From Physella acuta (lineage: Eukaryota > Mollusca > Gastropoda > Physidae), in contig NW_026733050.1 of NCBI RefSeq assembly GCF_028476545.1, positions 216,501 to 280,500 on the forward strand: 64,000 nt of DNA. Direction: 5' to 3'. Positions 35,149 to 48,539 of the stretch are shown here, in pieces; position 1 is the first letter of the stretch, and every line of letters begins with the position of its first letter. The position numbers and the translations under genes were made by a program. The notes below the pieces were generated by a model. It did no database searches. It saw nothing but the letters and a program-made list of their open reading frames with translations, and was not told where the DNA came from.

Positions 35149-35331
35149 GTGTCCCTGAATGGGCTGGAGGTCCTGTGTTTGATGGTGGACCGCATGGGGG
35201 AGAACTTTAGACCACATGTGACAACAGTCCTGCCTGCTGTTATTGACAGGCTGGGTGATTCCAAGGATCAGGTCAGGGACATGGCGCAGCAGCTCTTGTT
35301 AAAGCTGATGATGCCGGCGTCCACACCACAG
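35149..35331 (+). CDS. CLASP: CLASP exon 2 (TOG1)
   Basis: Acceptor tgtcctcag before 35149 and donor CACAG|gtaggt at 35331; 61 codons, phase 0 on both sides. VSLNGLEVLCLMVDRMGENF ... HVTTVLPAVIDRLGDSKDQV matches CLASP VVLLGMDILSALVTRL ... IGTVLPSLIDRLGDAKDSV. This is a HEAT repeat whose turn (VIDRLGDSKDQVR) contributes to the tubulin-facing edge in TOG domains. A poly-G run follows the donor at once, and a 25-bp minisatellite begins about 65 bases later. Confidence 0.93.
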
Positions 35332-35394
35332 GTAGGTGGGGGGGGGGGGTGTGTACGTATGACAAGGCAGGTGGGGTGTACACATGGCATAACA

Positions 35395-36225
35395 GGGTGG
35401 AGTGCATGATGACAAAACAATATAGGATGCATGATGACAAAACAATATAAGGTGCATGATGACAAAACAATATAGGATGCATGATGACAAAACAATATAA
35501 GGTGCATGATGACAAAACAATATAAGGTGCATGATGACAAAACAATATAGGGTGCATGATGACAAAACAATATAAGGTGCATGATGACAAAACAATATAG
35601 GGTGCATGATGTCAAAACAATATAGGATGCATGATGACAAAACAATATAAGGTGCATGATGACAAAACAATATAGGGTGCATGATGTCAAAACAATATAG
35701 GATGCATGATGACAAAACAATATAAGGTGCATGATGACAAAACAATATAGGGTGCATGATGTCAAAACAATATAGGATGCATGATGACAAAACAATATAG
35801 GATGCATGATGACAAAACAATATAGGATGCATGATGACAAAACAATATAGGATGCATGATGACAAAACAATATAGGGTGCATGATGACAAAACAGTATAG
35901 GATGCATGATGACAAAACAATATAGGATGCATGATGACAAAACAATATAGGATGCATGATGTCAAAACAATATAGGATGCATGATGACAAAACAATATAG
36001 GATGCATGATGACAAAACAATATAGGGTGCATGATGACAAAACAGTATAGGATGCATGATGACAAAACAATATAGGATGCATGATGACAAAACAATATAG
36101 GGTGCATGATGACAAAACAGTATAGGATGCATGATGACAAAACAATATAGGATGCATGATGACAAAATAGTATAGGGTGCATGATGACAAAATAGTATAG
36201 GGTGCATGATGACAAAACAAGGTGG
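35395..36225. repeat. 25-bp minisatellite, about 33 copies
   Basis: Units of GATGACAAAACAATATAGGATGCAT with single-base variants (aagg/aggg; gacaaaa/gtcaaaa). Some variants recur in blocks of several units, showing multi-unit duplication. The period is not a multiple of 3, yet long minus frames stay open because the unit lacks stops on that strand; they are not genes. Confidence 0.95.
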
Positions 36226-36565
36226 GGTGTACACTATTTTTCTGTTTTATTTGTTGGACAAAATGTTTATACTGGATGCTTAATACCTTTTTACTAATTT
36301 AATAATTAGGTACTTTTTTAAATAAAAGGGCAAACCATAAAGCAGTTTTTAAAATGTTCGAAACATACAAATTATAATAAGTCAACAATTCTGAAAGATT
36401 CTATACATCTGTAAATGGGTGTAAAACTCCAAGTAATGTCATAAAATCTAAGTTAAGATTTGTAACCACAGATTGAAATGTTAATTAATGTAATTGTATT
36501 ATACCCTAGTCTTGAAACCCTTGTAACACCATTGTAATTGTGTACCAATTGTTTCTGTTCTGCAG

Positions 36566-36657
36566 TATGTGTTTGACAGACTGGGTCCAGCCTTTAGCCA
36601 CAAACTGTGGCATGTTAAAGAAGGAGTTCTGCTCACACTACAAAACACAATCAATAG
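36566..36657 (+). CDS. CLASP: CLASP exon 3 (TOG1)
   Basis: Acceptor ttctgcag before 36566 and donor CAATAG|gtaaat at 36657, leaving phase 2. It reads YVFDRLGPAFSHKLWHVKEG then VLLTLQNTIN plus a split Arg codon, matching CLASP YVWDRMLGGFKHKNFRTREG. This is the third HEAT repeat of TOG1. Confidence 0.93.
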
Positions 36658-36790
36658 GTAAATTACCAGCTCACATTGTGTTTTCATCATGCTAATTGAA
36701 TTCTTTATTCAGTAATATCACTGGAGTCAATAGGTTTTCATTTTGGTTTAATTTTAAAAAAGGCAATTTCAATACTGATATTGATTAGGT

Positions 36791-37044
36791 CAGAGGCGTA
36801 GCGAGGGGGGGGGGGTGCGGACTGCACCGGGTGACACCATTTAGGGGGGTGGCACCAATGCAAAAAATAGCAAAATATATAGAGTAAAACTTGAGGGGGG
36901 GGGGGGGTGCAAATTGAAAGTTGGGGGGGGGGGATGTGCAAATCGAAAATTTTAAAGTTTGTCCCAGGGAAGGGTCGCTACGCCTCTGGGGGGTGACACC
37001 ATTAAGTGCCGCACCGGGTGACACCCGACCTCGCTATGCCACTG
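36791..37044 (+). mobile_element. hAT-type MITE in a CLASP intron
   Basis: Begins CAGAGGCGTAGCGAGG and ends CCGACCTCGCTATGCCACTG. Perfect 8-bp duplication gattaggt (36783-36790, 37045-37052). The interior matches the copy at 20435 closely, including the poly-G tracts and the GTGCAAATCGAAA module. The perfect duplication suggests a young insertion. Confidence 0.9.
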
Positions 37045-37533
37045 GATTAGGTATTAGATTATGGTTGTTGTGATAAAATAATTCCACACTGTGACACATC
37101 TTCTTACCTAATAAAAATGAAATGCTATAATGAAAAATATTTTTTAACATGAAAAGTGAATAGAATCAAATGTGACTCATCCTATTTACAACTTTTTCAA
37201 TCTTCCTTCCTTAAACAATAAAACTATCTGTATTTGAAAATCTATTCAAAACTCAACCAAAAACCGAACTATTTCATGACCTCCTGAACTGAATCTTAGC
37301 AATGTTTCTCATTCATTTGTTTTATCCTTATTTTTTTCCCACTATATATTCCAACTATGATAACATTATTTCTTTACTCCACATTTTAAATGCTATTTTA
37401 CTGTTTTCAATATTTAAAGGTTATTTTAAAAAGTATGTCATTAATAAGTTTTTTACTAACCGCCAGTGTGAGCATAAAGTTTTTTAAAATTATTATTGTT
37501 GTTATTTAATTTTATCTGTATTTCCTTGAACAG

Positions 37534-37609
37534 ATACGGTGCTCGCTGTTTGCTACTTTCAAAGATAGTTCCAGATATTTGTAAATTGTTAGATGACCCA
37601 AGTCCTCAG
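37534..37609 (+). CDS. CLASP: CLASP exon 4 (TOG1)
   Basis: Acceptor ccttgaacag before 37534. One base completes Arg, then YGARCLLLSKIVPDICKLLD DPSPQ; donor CTCAG|gtaaga at 37609 (phase 0). It matches CLASP LTLSKIVPHICNLLGDPNSQ. Confidence 0.93.
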
Positions 37610-37723
37610 GTAAGATTTTCATTCACTTTTAAATATATCTAAACATCAGCTTCAGCAAGCATCACCTTTGTTCTAATGTTGAACCAAGTGGCCATTTCAT
37701 GCATGTTTGTATTATTCCCACAG

Positions 37724-37821
37724 GTTAGAGAGGCAGCAACCTATGCCATTGTAGAAATTTATCGGCATGTTGGTGAAAAGGTTAGACAAGATCTCAAAAA
37801 TAAGGGATTATCTCAACAAAG
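37724..37821 (+). CDS. CLASP: CLASP exon 5 (TOG1)
   Basis: Acceptor attcccacag before 37724 and donor CAAAG|gtgagc at 37821 (phase 2). VREAATYAIVEIYRHVGEKV RQDLKNKGLSQQ matches the highly conserved CLASP segment VRDAAINSLVEIYRHVGERV RADLSKKGLPQS. This is the most diagnostic exon for the family. Confidence 0.95.
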
Positions 37822-38568
37822 GTGAGCTTAACACATCAGAACGAAATCCCTGAATCCTGACTTTTGTCAGCTGGTAGACAAAGCTCTACAAAGTCATTAA
37901 ATCCTGACTTTTTTTCAGTTGTTAAATCAATTGTATAAAACATTAATGTTCACTAGCTATGTGTTAATATAATAGGCTTAGCATAACTTAATTAAATTGT
38001 CTGATTAAAGGGAATTAACCTTTTTACCTCAGACACTGAACTAGAAATTATTTTATTGTGGGAAAACTTGGTTTAGTCCCCTGAATGTTTGAAGCTGTTT
38101 ACTTAAGGCTATAACTATAAAAATGTTCTGAATAAATAGATGTTTTAGTTCTATTGATGTGCATTCAGACAGATAGAAATCTAATCTTCATTGTTAATGC
38201 AAACATTTGGTTTGAATGTTTCTAACCCTTTATTGCTAAAGTAGCCGTTGGTACCCGTTACACGTGAATTATAGGCCTATATATTTTAATGCTTTAATAC
38301 AATATTTTAATGTTTGAGAAAAATATTTATAAAATAGTTGAACGATATTAAGCCTCAAAAATGTTGTGGACAGAGAGAGAGAAGAGTGCACATGGGCTTT
38401 TATATATTAGGATAGTTATTTTTGAGTTAATTTATATCTTATATAGAAAGCCATCAGATAAAAAGCAATAGTTAAACAATTAATGACAAATTATTATATC
38501 AACAAATTTCTTTTGCAATTATTTGAATTGAAGTTTTTGTTTCTATTTAAATGTTTGTATTTCCACAG

Positions 38569-38639
38569 AATGACTCACTTGAATGGGAAGTTTGAGGAAG
38601 TAAAATTATCAGGAAATATGCTGCCCACTGCTGATGTTG
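38569..38639 (+). CDS. CLASP: CLASP exon 6 (end of TOG1)
   Basis: Acceptor atttccacag before 38569; donor GTTG|gtaagt at 38639, phase 1. After the split Arg it reads MTHLNGKFEEVKLSGNMLPT ADV, matching CLASP LNVIFTKFDEVQKSGNMIQS AND. In vertebrates the next residues form the acidic/Ser-rich linker before TOG2. Here the next exon in phase 1 recognised is at 54387; others in between cannot be excluded. Confidence 0.9.
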
Positions 38640-40984
38640 GTAAGTGTATCATTATAAATTCTTCTTTGCTAGATATAAGTGTTGTCAACTACATAGTAAT
38701 TTTTACTGGCTTGCCTACTCTTATTACCAACTTTTTAAGTTTTTACCCTCCACAGGCTTGTTTCCATCTTGTCAGCTGATTAAATATAGAATTACCTCCC
38801 TTGTTACAATTTTTTTAAATTTTTTTTTTTAATTTTTAATATTGTTTTGAGCAGCCGAAACAAGCATACATCTTTCTTTCTAAACAAAAAATAAAATATG
38901 TTAAATTTAAATATGTTAATCAACAAAGAGGGTTAAAAAGTTTTGTGTACTTCAACCTTTCTTCAACTTACTGCTTTTAACTTACAAAAATACAATTTAT
39001 CTTAAATACAGCTTTTCTATTGATCACCTGGTATTAGATATGTGTTATGTAAAAGATCATAATGTAGATCAAACAATAGTTATACCAAATATCTTATTAA
39101 CAAAGGCATTTACTTTTTTATATAATGTTCTGTTATCTAAAATCTATCGGGGGGGGGGGGGGGGGGGGATGGTTCTGAAATATTTAATTTTTAACTTAGC
39201 TTCATTATCAATCCACCTGCATGCACATTCATTGAAAAATTAGCAATGTGAATCCCACTACTTTATTATATAATACTGTACACTCAGTCATCTCCTTTTT
39301 TTCATATGAAATGAAGCTCAGCCTCGTTTTAATAATAATCCTCCCTTTAAAGACTGAGAGATCTGTTAGTGTTGTACATTTCTTTAATGATATGTAAATT
39401 ATGTAAATCGCAGTTGGTCGCTGCTACTAATTAACTATTCATTACATCTCTCTGAGGCAGTTATTACCGTGTAAATGTGACTGATGACTCGCTTTCACTG
39501 GGTGACCTCCCTTTGACAATAAACCTTCCCGCTTATTTTATTTCGTTTTACCTCCCTTTCGTAAGTTTACGTTCAGCATATCACTACAAATACAAATCCT
39601 TAGTTCCTTGTATCAGTTGTAAAATACAGCACATCATCCCTATTACAAGAATATAAAACTCCCTCCTTGTTATAAACAAAGTTACCAACTATATTTCATA
39701 CAACAATACCTCCCTGTTAAATATAATATAGTACTCCCACCCTGTTAGAAACTATGTAACAACATCCTCATTGTTAAAAACCATATAACACAATTGGTAC
39801 TTACAATTTACACTGCCACCTAGTGATATACATGCAGATCATCCCCACAATTTTAGTGATTAACCTTCATAATACCTGTTGAGCTTTCAGGTGACCGTGC
39901 AAGTACTGGTATCATATTTATACTTTGTTTTCTATCATTCTCAGCATTTTACGTATCATTATCATTGATACACTTCTCTTATGCAACCATCTACCTACCT
40001 GCCCCCTCCCTCCATTGTATCGTTAAACTAGTACTTGTAGCAGATCTATACCTTGCTGTGCTACCTTACCCAACCACTTCCGTATCATTATCACTGATAC
40101 ACTTCTCTTATGCAACCATGACCATCTACCTACCTGCTCCCCTCCCCTTGTATCGATATACTAGTGCTTTTAGAAGATCTATACCTTGTTGTGCTATCAT
40201 ACCCAACATCTTAAGTATTATTACCCCTAATGCAACCATCCACCTACCTATCGCACACCCCCCCCTACCTATCGCACACCCCCCCTTACCTATCGCACCA
40301 CCCCCCCCCCCCCTGGTTGTCACTAACAACCACGACCAGCGTCGCCACCAGAACGACTAGCGATAACGGCCCTACCACTCTGACCTCTATAGGACACTGA
40401 CCAGCGCGTGACCCCGTGTAGCGCTGATACAGTTGTCAGGTTAGCTGCTGTGGTTTGTTTGGTGTCAAATTCCATCGCTGGGGAGGAGGCTATGATTTTT
40501 TTATATGTGTCCGTGTGTAAGTAGATACCGGGTGTTAGTTGTGCTACTCAAGTTATATTTTTAGACCAGAGCCACGGTTAGACAGGAAGTGAATGGCTGT
40601 GATATTAGCTCGTTATGGCGTTTGGGGAGAGGGAAGGGTAGTCGTGGAGATTTGTTAAAGCCGTCAGTGTAATAATTTTTTTTTTTTTTGAAATCGTCTC
40701 TTATATATTTTTGTGTGCTGAAACTAAGTCAGCTTATTTTGGTGTTGAAGCCGTCAGTCAAATAAGTTTTGGTTTTATGTGTGCTGAAATTGTCAGTCAA
40801 CTTATTTTTGGCGTATAAGTCGTCAGTCACCTGCCATGCAAATCCACGTGATTTACCCTTATAAGCATCTACTTTAGCCAGAACTGATACTACGAAGCTG
40901 TTTGATTATAAATATAAAGGAAGTGGTCGTTTAGTTAAAATGTTGTTGCAGCCACCGCTTCAAGTTAAGTTTGGCCTCTGTTGT
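38640..40984. other. CLASP intron 6, left part: no exon recognised
   Basis: AT-rich with a poly-G run (39149-39168) and a C-rich stretch at 40255-40315. A duplicated block of about 100 bases (CACTTCTCTTATGCAACCAT at about 39970 and 40100) is present. No coding exon was found. Confidence 0.4.
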
Positions 40985-41280
40985 TGTAGGAAGAGATATC
41001 GTAACGTAGCAAGATCCATGTTGGAAGAAATATTGTAACGCCCCTTTGTCGGAAGAAAAAAATTGTAACGTCGCTATGTCGAAAAAAATATTGTAACGAC
41101 GCTATGTCGGAAGAAATATCGTAACGTCGCTATGTGGAAAGAATTATTGTAACGTCGCTATGTCGGAAGAAATATCGTAACGTCGCTATGTGGAAAGAAT
41201 TATTGTAACGTCGGCTATGTCGGAAGAAATATTGTAACGACGCTATGTGGGAAGATACATGGTAACGTCGCTAATGTCAA
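40985..41280. repeat. 28-30 bp minisatellite
   Basis: About nine units of GTAACGTCGCTATGTCGGAA plus GAAATATC. Unusually CpG-rich for this neighbourhood (two or three CpG per unit). Confidence 0.9.
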
Positions 41281-44200
41281 CAAAGATTTTTTCTTCTCTC
41301 TACCAGACTACGGTCACAGCTTGCCTTAATTCATGCTAATGTATGTGGTGGATGCACGCGATTGATATGGAAATAGGTTAGCCTCCATTCGTTCTGGCTG
41401 TGTAGCAACCGTCTCATTAAAGCAGTGGGAAGTTGTCGTTTTTTTTCTTCTATTGTATTATCAGCAATAGTGTCAAGTGTTGATGTGTGGCTGATTGGTT
41501 GATGTATGCAGTTGTAATTATAGTAGTTAATTGTATGCATTGAGCGTGCGGTTTTATGTGGGATACAAACTTTACAGCTATAATATTGTGTAGGTAATGA
41601 TAGAAACGTAACCATATTTCTTCACTTGGCCTAGGACTGGCTGGAATTGTAGGACACCGACTGTTAACCCCTTATAGGCTTATAAAAACTGTGAACCCCA
41701 GCAGGAGGACGAGAAATCTGATACTTTTAAAAGCCGCATCGCTGGCAGTGGGATATCTCCTAGTTATCCTAAAATATTATTCGTACCAAGAAATTTTACC
41801 TAGATGTTCTGCTTATTTGTAACGAATTTTTCTTGCCGTTTCAAGGGTGCATGTTGTGATAATACCCCAGAACAGTGTATAGTAAGAAAGTAAATACTTT
41901 CTTGATCAGTCCAAGAAGGCTTTCTACTAAAGCGATTGCCTTTGTTAACCAAGACTTAGTTGTCTCGTTCTCACCTGCCTTGTGCCAAAGTGTGTACGTC
42001 TTACGGTCAATACTACGATACTTTAATTGGTTATATCTGGTTCTTTGGTTGACTATACCTGTTTGCTGTAGGCTTAAATGTCCCTACCTATATTCTGGTT
42101 GGTTAGTGTTAAGCTCCTCTACCAGCTGTGATTGATGTAGGTAAAGGTTGCTGTACTGCCGGGGACGCACGAACACCAGCGAACATTTCACGTGATTATC
42201 ACACGAGTTCATTAAGACTCGGTGAATGTTTTTAAAAAATCTCAAACTTTGAGATGCAATGTTTGTTTTGATGCCGCCGCCAGACCTGCCTTCTGTGCCG
42301 ACAACAAACAGGGAACGGAACATGCGCCATATGGTGCGTATTCCCAGCGCTCTTAGGTCGGAGCGTGGACTGTGTGAAAACAGTAGTGCATTCATCTGGC
42401 TCTGGTACAAGTCTCGTCCTTTGTTATCCTCGCAAGGTGGGGAGTTACTGGTTAGGGTAGAGACTAGTCGTGGTAGACACTAAACGTGTTTTGCTAGTTA
42501 TTATATACACCTCATAGCGTCTCTAAAGCTAGCCTGCATTTCATTAAATTTCAATAGACGAAGGGAAAAGTATTTTAATTTGTTTATGCAATCATAATAT
42601 TTGTTGACTTAGTAATTACATTAACATAACACATTTTGTTTTTGCTGTATTATATTTTTAATATGATGTAGTTTAGTGAGATTTTATTTCTTTTCGTGCA
42701 AGTTTCGGAGTCGTGTTTTCAAATTCACGTTTGGTCCTCGATTTTGTTTCGTTCTTTGGACAGCCGGTGCTTGTTTTGTAAAACACGTTCTCTAATGTTC
42801 TAGTTGACAATGTATGCCGTTCAACTACATAATGTTGACTTCTGTTGTTGCCCTCTCAAGGGCAAAGGTCAAGGCCGATTTTTTCTGTTAGCCGGGAGTT
42901 CATTCATGTGCAGTGAAAATGTATTTACAGAATAACTTAACTGAGATTTTTTTGAGGCCGGCTTACGCTGTCAACGGTTAGGGAAAAAAATGACACCCCC
43001 CCCCCCCCCAACCTATTATTTCAAACATTCCAGTCCTCGCTTGATCTCCTCCAGCTTACCTTCACTACCTGTAGATCAACATACTTGATACATTCCTTGC
43101 TCTTTTCCAACTACTGTCTTTTTTATACGTATTTCTGTTAAAGTCTTAATGACAACGGATGTTGTAGTGGGATAACAATATCTCGTTGTGTTTTATAAGA
43201 ATGTTAACAGATGCTATCTATGTTGTTCTGGTCTATAGATCTAAAGGTTCTTAACCCTTTGGCCCTGTTGGGATTGGCTGTCTTCAAAGGGACATAACTA
43301 CACGTTTGTTAAGCAAATAAGTGGCAAAAAAAATGGGGAGGGAGGTGCGATACACGGGAGTTATCTTCAGTTCATTGAGAGAAGTACAAGTGGTACAAAA
43401 GGTGGGTGTTGGAGAGGGTGCGATACTCGGCAAGTTTCTAATTTCATTGAGAAGTTGCTGTGATTGGCGCCAAGTTTTTTTTACGCCATTGCTTAAAGCT
43501 GTACCGTGTCATGCACGAGCGGCACTTCCCACCTGCAAACGTTGCTGTAGTTTAGTGCGTGAGCTTCGTGTGCCTTCGTCATCAGACCACCAACTTTTGA
43601 CCCTGATAGAAGTCCACAATCTCTCTTAGAAAATCTTATTCTAGCTATTGGTCCTATAACTATTATGCATTCCTTGCCTGATTGAATACGATTTCTATAT
43701 TTAGACCTTCGTAGGTTATGTTTTGATATTTTGACGAATTAAAAAATCTCTTTTATCATGTTGGGCTTAGGGCTGTCTTAACACATTGTTCGATAAACCA
43801 GTCTTCGTTTCTACCAATGAATAGAAGAAAGAAAAAAGCTTATAATGTATGAATACAGTATCGAATGTGTATACAACTCATGATCTTTGTTAACATTGTT
43901 GACATTATTGTATGACTGACACAAAAAGGTTTGGTTTACTGGCTCATATTTTCACCTGACTTACCGGTCCCACCGCCTAAACTAGTGTCGATGTTGTATT
44001 ATGTAACAATGCACCAAGAGATCCCCCAGTTCTAGACTCGCGGTGCTATTGGATATACCAAGTCCATTTCTCCCTGCTGTCATATATCGTTGGCCCGAAT
44101 GGTTGGCCCAGTTAGTAAGGGCCCTTGTCTGGTGTAAACAGGGTCACGTTTCTGTGGCTCCCCCTGGCACTCGAGTCTTGGCTCATTAATCTTGCTGCTG

Positions 44201-44369
44201 TCCCTGAGATTTATTGCAGGGTGAGACCGAGGGTAGGAGAGTGTAAATTATACAGCCCTGCTACCTTTCATGTCGGGTTGAAGACTTTACAATAACGGTA
44301 CGGCGGTAGATGACGTGGTGGTAATAATGGGGGCGCAAAGGTGTTTGGCGAGTCAAATATAGGGAACAC
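41281..44369. other. CLASP intron 6, middle: no exon recognised
   Basis: Open frames at 42259-42483 and 43321-43629 have neither family resemblance nor a convincing pair of splice sites. A poly-C run lies at about 42996-43008. Confidence 0.35.
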
Positions 44370-44690
44370 CGGTGGGTAGTATTATGTCACATAGGGACAC
44401 ATATATGTGTGGTATTATGTCACACAGGGGACACAACGATGTGTGGTATTATGTCACATAGGGGACACAACGATGTGTGGTATTGTCACATAGGGGACAT
44501 AACGATGTGTGGTATTATGTCACATAGAGGACACAACGATGATTGGTATTATGTCACATATGGGGCACACCGGTCAATGGGATTATGTCATATATGTGGC
44601 ATCAAGATGTAAGGTATTATGTCACATAGGGGACACAGCGGTATATATTTCCAAATATGGAAAGATTGTGATTGGTGTTTTGTTAAGTAT
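44370..44690. repeat. 34-bp minisatellite, about 8 copies
   Basis: Units of GGGGACACAACGATGTGTGG plus TATTATGTCACATA, diverging toward the right end. Confidence 0.9.
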
Positions 44691-45059
44691 AGGGAACATA
44701 GCGATTGACCATAGCGTTTTATCTTATTAAATAAACCGCACTCATTTTCCCACTTGAAAGAAGGCGGACATAGTGTGTTTATATATTTTAAGACATTCCT
44801 TCAACAAGTTGGCAACACTATGACTCATTACATCTCCCTGACATTAGCGCCAATCCGCGCTGCCACCGTTATCATTAGCGATGGTGAGGAAATAGTTGAC
44901 ATACCTGCAGTGCTAGTCTGGTCAGTCGTCCTGCACCACTGCAGGTCTAACAACCTGTACGGTACATGGAACAGTCCCCGTGGATTAGAGGGGATTTAGT
45001 GGGGCCACACCGCTGAGGGGGACTTCAGAGACTTGTGTGTTGACAGCGGCAGTCTGTGA

Positions 45060-46360
45060 TGTGGTCGTCTAGCTCCGGAATTTGGTCAGGTTCTGCTTTG
45101 ATTGGTACATCAACTAATGTAGTTAACATGTAGTGGTCCACCTGGAATTTGTCAGGTTCTACTTTGATTGGTACATCAACTAATGTAGTTAACATGTAGT
45201 GGTCCATACCTGGAATTTGTCAGGTTCTACTTTGATTGGTACATCAACTAATGTAGTTAACATGTAGTTGTCCATACTGGAATTTGTCAGGTTCTACTTT
45301 GATTGGTACATCAACTAATGTAGTTAACATGTAGTGGTCCATACCTGGAATTTGTCAGGTTCTACTTTGATTGGTACATCAACTAATGTTGTTAACATGT
45401 AGTTGTCCATACTGGAATTTGTCAGGTTCTACTTTGATTGGTACATCAACTAATGTAGTTAACATGTAGTGGTCCATACCTGGAATTTGTCAGGTTCTAC
45501 TTTGATTGGTACATCAACTAATGTAGTTAACATGTAGTTGTCCATACTGGAATTTGTCAGGTTCTACTTTGATTGGTACATCAACTAATGTAGTTAACAT
45601 GTAGTGGTCCATACCTGGAATTTGTCAGGTTCTACTTTGATTGGTACATCAACTAATGTTGTTAACATGTAGTTGTCCATACTGGAATTTGTCAGGTTCT
45701 ACTTTGATTGGTACATCAACTAATGTTGTTAACATGTAGTGGTCCATACCTGGAATTTGTCAGGTTCTACTTTGATTGGTACATCAACTAATGTTGTTAA
45801 CATGTAGTTGTCCATACTAAAATTTGTCAGGTTCTACTTTGATTGGTACATCAACTAATGTAGTTAAACATGCTAGAAAGTGAAGTTGTCCATACTGGAA
45901 TTTGTCAGGTTCTACTTTGATTGGTACATCAACTAATGTAGTTAAACATGCTAGAAAGTGTAGTTGTCCATATTGGAATTTGTCAGGTTCTGCTTTGATT
46001 GGTACATCAACTAATGTTGTTAACATGTCAGACAGTGTAGTTGTCCATACCGGAATTTGTCAGGTTCTGCTTTGATTGGTACATCAACTAATGTAGTTAA
46101 CATGTAGTTGTCCATACTGGAATTTGTCAGGTTCTACTTTGATTGGTACATCAACTAATGTAGTTAACATGTAGTTGTCCATACTGGAATTTGTCAGGTT
46201 CTACTTTGATTGGTACATCAACTAATGTTGTTAACATGTAGTGGTCCATACCTGGAATTTGTCAGGTTCTACTTTGATTGGTACATCAACTAATGTTGTT
46301 AACATGTCAGAACGTGTAGTTTTCCTTACTGGAATTTGTCAGGTTCTACTTTGAGAATTA
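45060..46360. repeat. 66-68 bp minisatellite, about 19 copies
   Basis: Unit: GGAATTTGTCAGGTTCTACT, TTGATTGGTACATCAACTAA, TGTAGTTAACATGTAGT, then GGTCCATACCT or TGTCCATACT. The two spacer variants tend to alternate between 45140 and 45830, a dimer-level order. Units near 45860 and 45945 carry an extra CATGCTAGAAAGTG. Confidence 0.95.
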
Positions 46361-46689
46361 GACAAACGACGGTAACAAAGTGAACAACCTGCTGGAAAGT
46401 GTACGTGTCGATGTTGATGGGTGTGTTTGAGATTGTTAGAGCTGATATATACCTGTCAGCAACGTAGGCAGGCTTGTAATCAGTTTACCAATTACATAAC
46501 AGAACGATACGTTTATCTGTTTTGTTTATCTAAGTAAGGTAGATTCCAGACCGGCTTATTTAAAACCCTATCAAATTTACAACTTTTGTTTTTAATATCA
46601 CTTGACACGGTATGGAGTGGGGACTAGGGTGTTACAGCTAGGTTTCAGTGTTATTGTTTACCGTGGCACCAGTATAATTTGGGTGCTTC

Positions 46690-47410
46690 CTCGTCCTTTA
46701 GGACTGTGACTGTGGTGCTAATATAATCTGGGTGCTAGACTATAACGTCCTGTGGGACACAATAAAATCTGGGTGCTAGGCTATAACGTCCTGGGGGAAG
46801 GACATTAAAATCTGGGTGCTAGACTATAACGTCCTGTGGGACACAATAAAATCTGGGTGCTAGGCTATAACGTCCTGGGGGAAGGACATTAAAATCTGGG
46901 TGCTAGACTATAACGTCCTGTGGGACACAATAAAATCTGGGTGCTAGGCTATAACGTCCTGGGGGAAGGACATTAAAATCTGGGTGCTAGACTATAACGT
47001 CCTGTGGGACACAATAAAATCTGGGTGCTAGGCTATAACGTCCTGGGGGAAGGACATTAAAATCTGGGTGCTAGACTATAACATTCTGGGGGACACAATA
47101 AAATCTGGGTGCTAGACTATAACATTCTGGGGGGACACAATAAAATCTGGGTGCTAGGCTATAACATTCTGGGGGACACAATAAAATCTGGGTGATAGAC
47201 TATAACATTCTGGGGGGACACAATAAAATCTGGGTGCTAGACTATAACATTCTGGGGGACACAATAAAATCTGGGTGCTAGACTATAACATTCTGGGGGA
47301 CACAATAAAATCTGGGTGCTAGACTATAACATTCTGGGGGACACAATAAAATCTGGGTGCTAGACTATAACATTCTTGGGGACATAATAAAATCTGGGTA
47401 CTAGACTTTA
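46690..47410. repeat. 41-bp minisatellite with a dimeric section
   Basis: Unit AAAATCTGGGTGCTAGACTA plus TAACGTCCTGTGGGACACAAT. From about 46740 to 47060 units alternate strictly between (GACTA, CCTGTGGGACACAA) and (GGCTA, CCTGGGGGAAGGACAT). After that a single type (ACATTCTGGGGGACACAA) takes over. Confidence 0.95.
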
Positions 47411-48538
47411 AGGTTTAGATTCTCGAATGAAATGTTTTCTTAGCGTATTGTGCAGGTAGAAAATAGTCACCTTGCCAAGATACTGACGTCATTGGGTGAT
47501 AAGACAATACAATACTGGGTAAATTAGAGATTAGCTGGATAATGGTAGATCTATAGAGGAGCAATGAACGGACCCAGTAACGAAGAAAGAATTCGATGTT
47601 GTATAGAATACAACTGAATTGTGTTGAAACCAATGTTGGGCCGATTTGGAGACGATATAACTGTAGAATTTACTGATCGCATCATATTATCACTGTGCGA
47701 AAATAGGATTGATTTATTACCGTTTAACCAAAGCATCTAATACAGGCAAAATCAAAATGAACGGTGGCAAAATATCCGTGTTTTAAGTCTTCCTTGTGTG
47801 CTCCCTTGCTGATTTGAACTTCGAACCACGTGTACCTTTCATCATTAGTATCACATGTCTGCCCCTGAGCGGAATTTTTTACCTTTTTTTAAACCTTCCT
47901 CCCGCCTGTGATAAAATGCTGAGATGCGGTCCGTTTATGAACCATAAAAAATTATCTCTCTCTGTGATCGGATTTTTTTCAAAACGTGTCGTCGGTCACG
48001 TGCCAGACAATGGTGCTAAGTATCGTGCGGACACTGTAACCTTATCGCGCATCAACAGGTTGACTGGCCCGATACCAGGCCGCCGATTACTGTGTGCGGC
48101 GACCCAGCGGTTCGCCGTGTCAAGAATGTTGTGTGCGTTATCCAATTGTGCCTTTTCATTGCTGCTATTATTCCTGTGCATTTCTCTACGCTAACGTGTG
48201 TGTGTGGACTAGTAACCTTGGTGGTACAAAGTGGTGGTTGAATTTGTTTTACAGTTGTTTTTATTTTATGATGTAAGTTGACGAGGTAGTTAAATAAAGG
48301 CCAAGATCTCGGTTGGCACATATGTTTGACAGACATAGACTTTTTTGTTTTGTTTAGGGCACTGGGTCCTGTGGTTTTAGCGCCGTTTTTTGCTGTTGAT
48401 GTTTAGCACATGGCCGTTTGAAGGCTGTTTGTTCATTGTACGGGGGCATGTTTGAGATTATAGAAGGCGTAAAACATGCAAGCTTACTAAAAAAAAAACC
48501 TATATATATTTCTTTTTTGTATCTTTTTATATATAAAT

Positions 48539-48539
<1 letters not shown>

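Noticed and set aside
35268-36234. Minus-strand frames up to 315 codons with HHASYIVLSSCILYCFVIM-type repeats
   Set aside because: Product of the 25-bp minisatellite; several frames are open at once and the codons at the left end overlap CLASP exon 2 on the other strand.
42259-42483. Possible exon with MPPPDLPSVPTTNRERNMRH
   Set aside because: Good codon use at the start, but no recognisable family, a poor donor, and no phase that ties it to CLASP with confidence.
43321-43629. Plus-strand frame of about 100 codons
   Set aside because: No domain, no splice pair and no sequence resemblance; length is within chance for this composition.
44086-44270. Possible SINE beginning GGCCCGAATGGTTGG
   Set aside because: A weak tRNA-like head but no B box and no match to the SINE core of the other copies.
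47796-48194. Plus-strand frame of 132 codons
   Set aside because: Begins at a non-ATG codon and has hydrophobic low-complexity segments with no family resemblance or neighbouring splice sites in phase.
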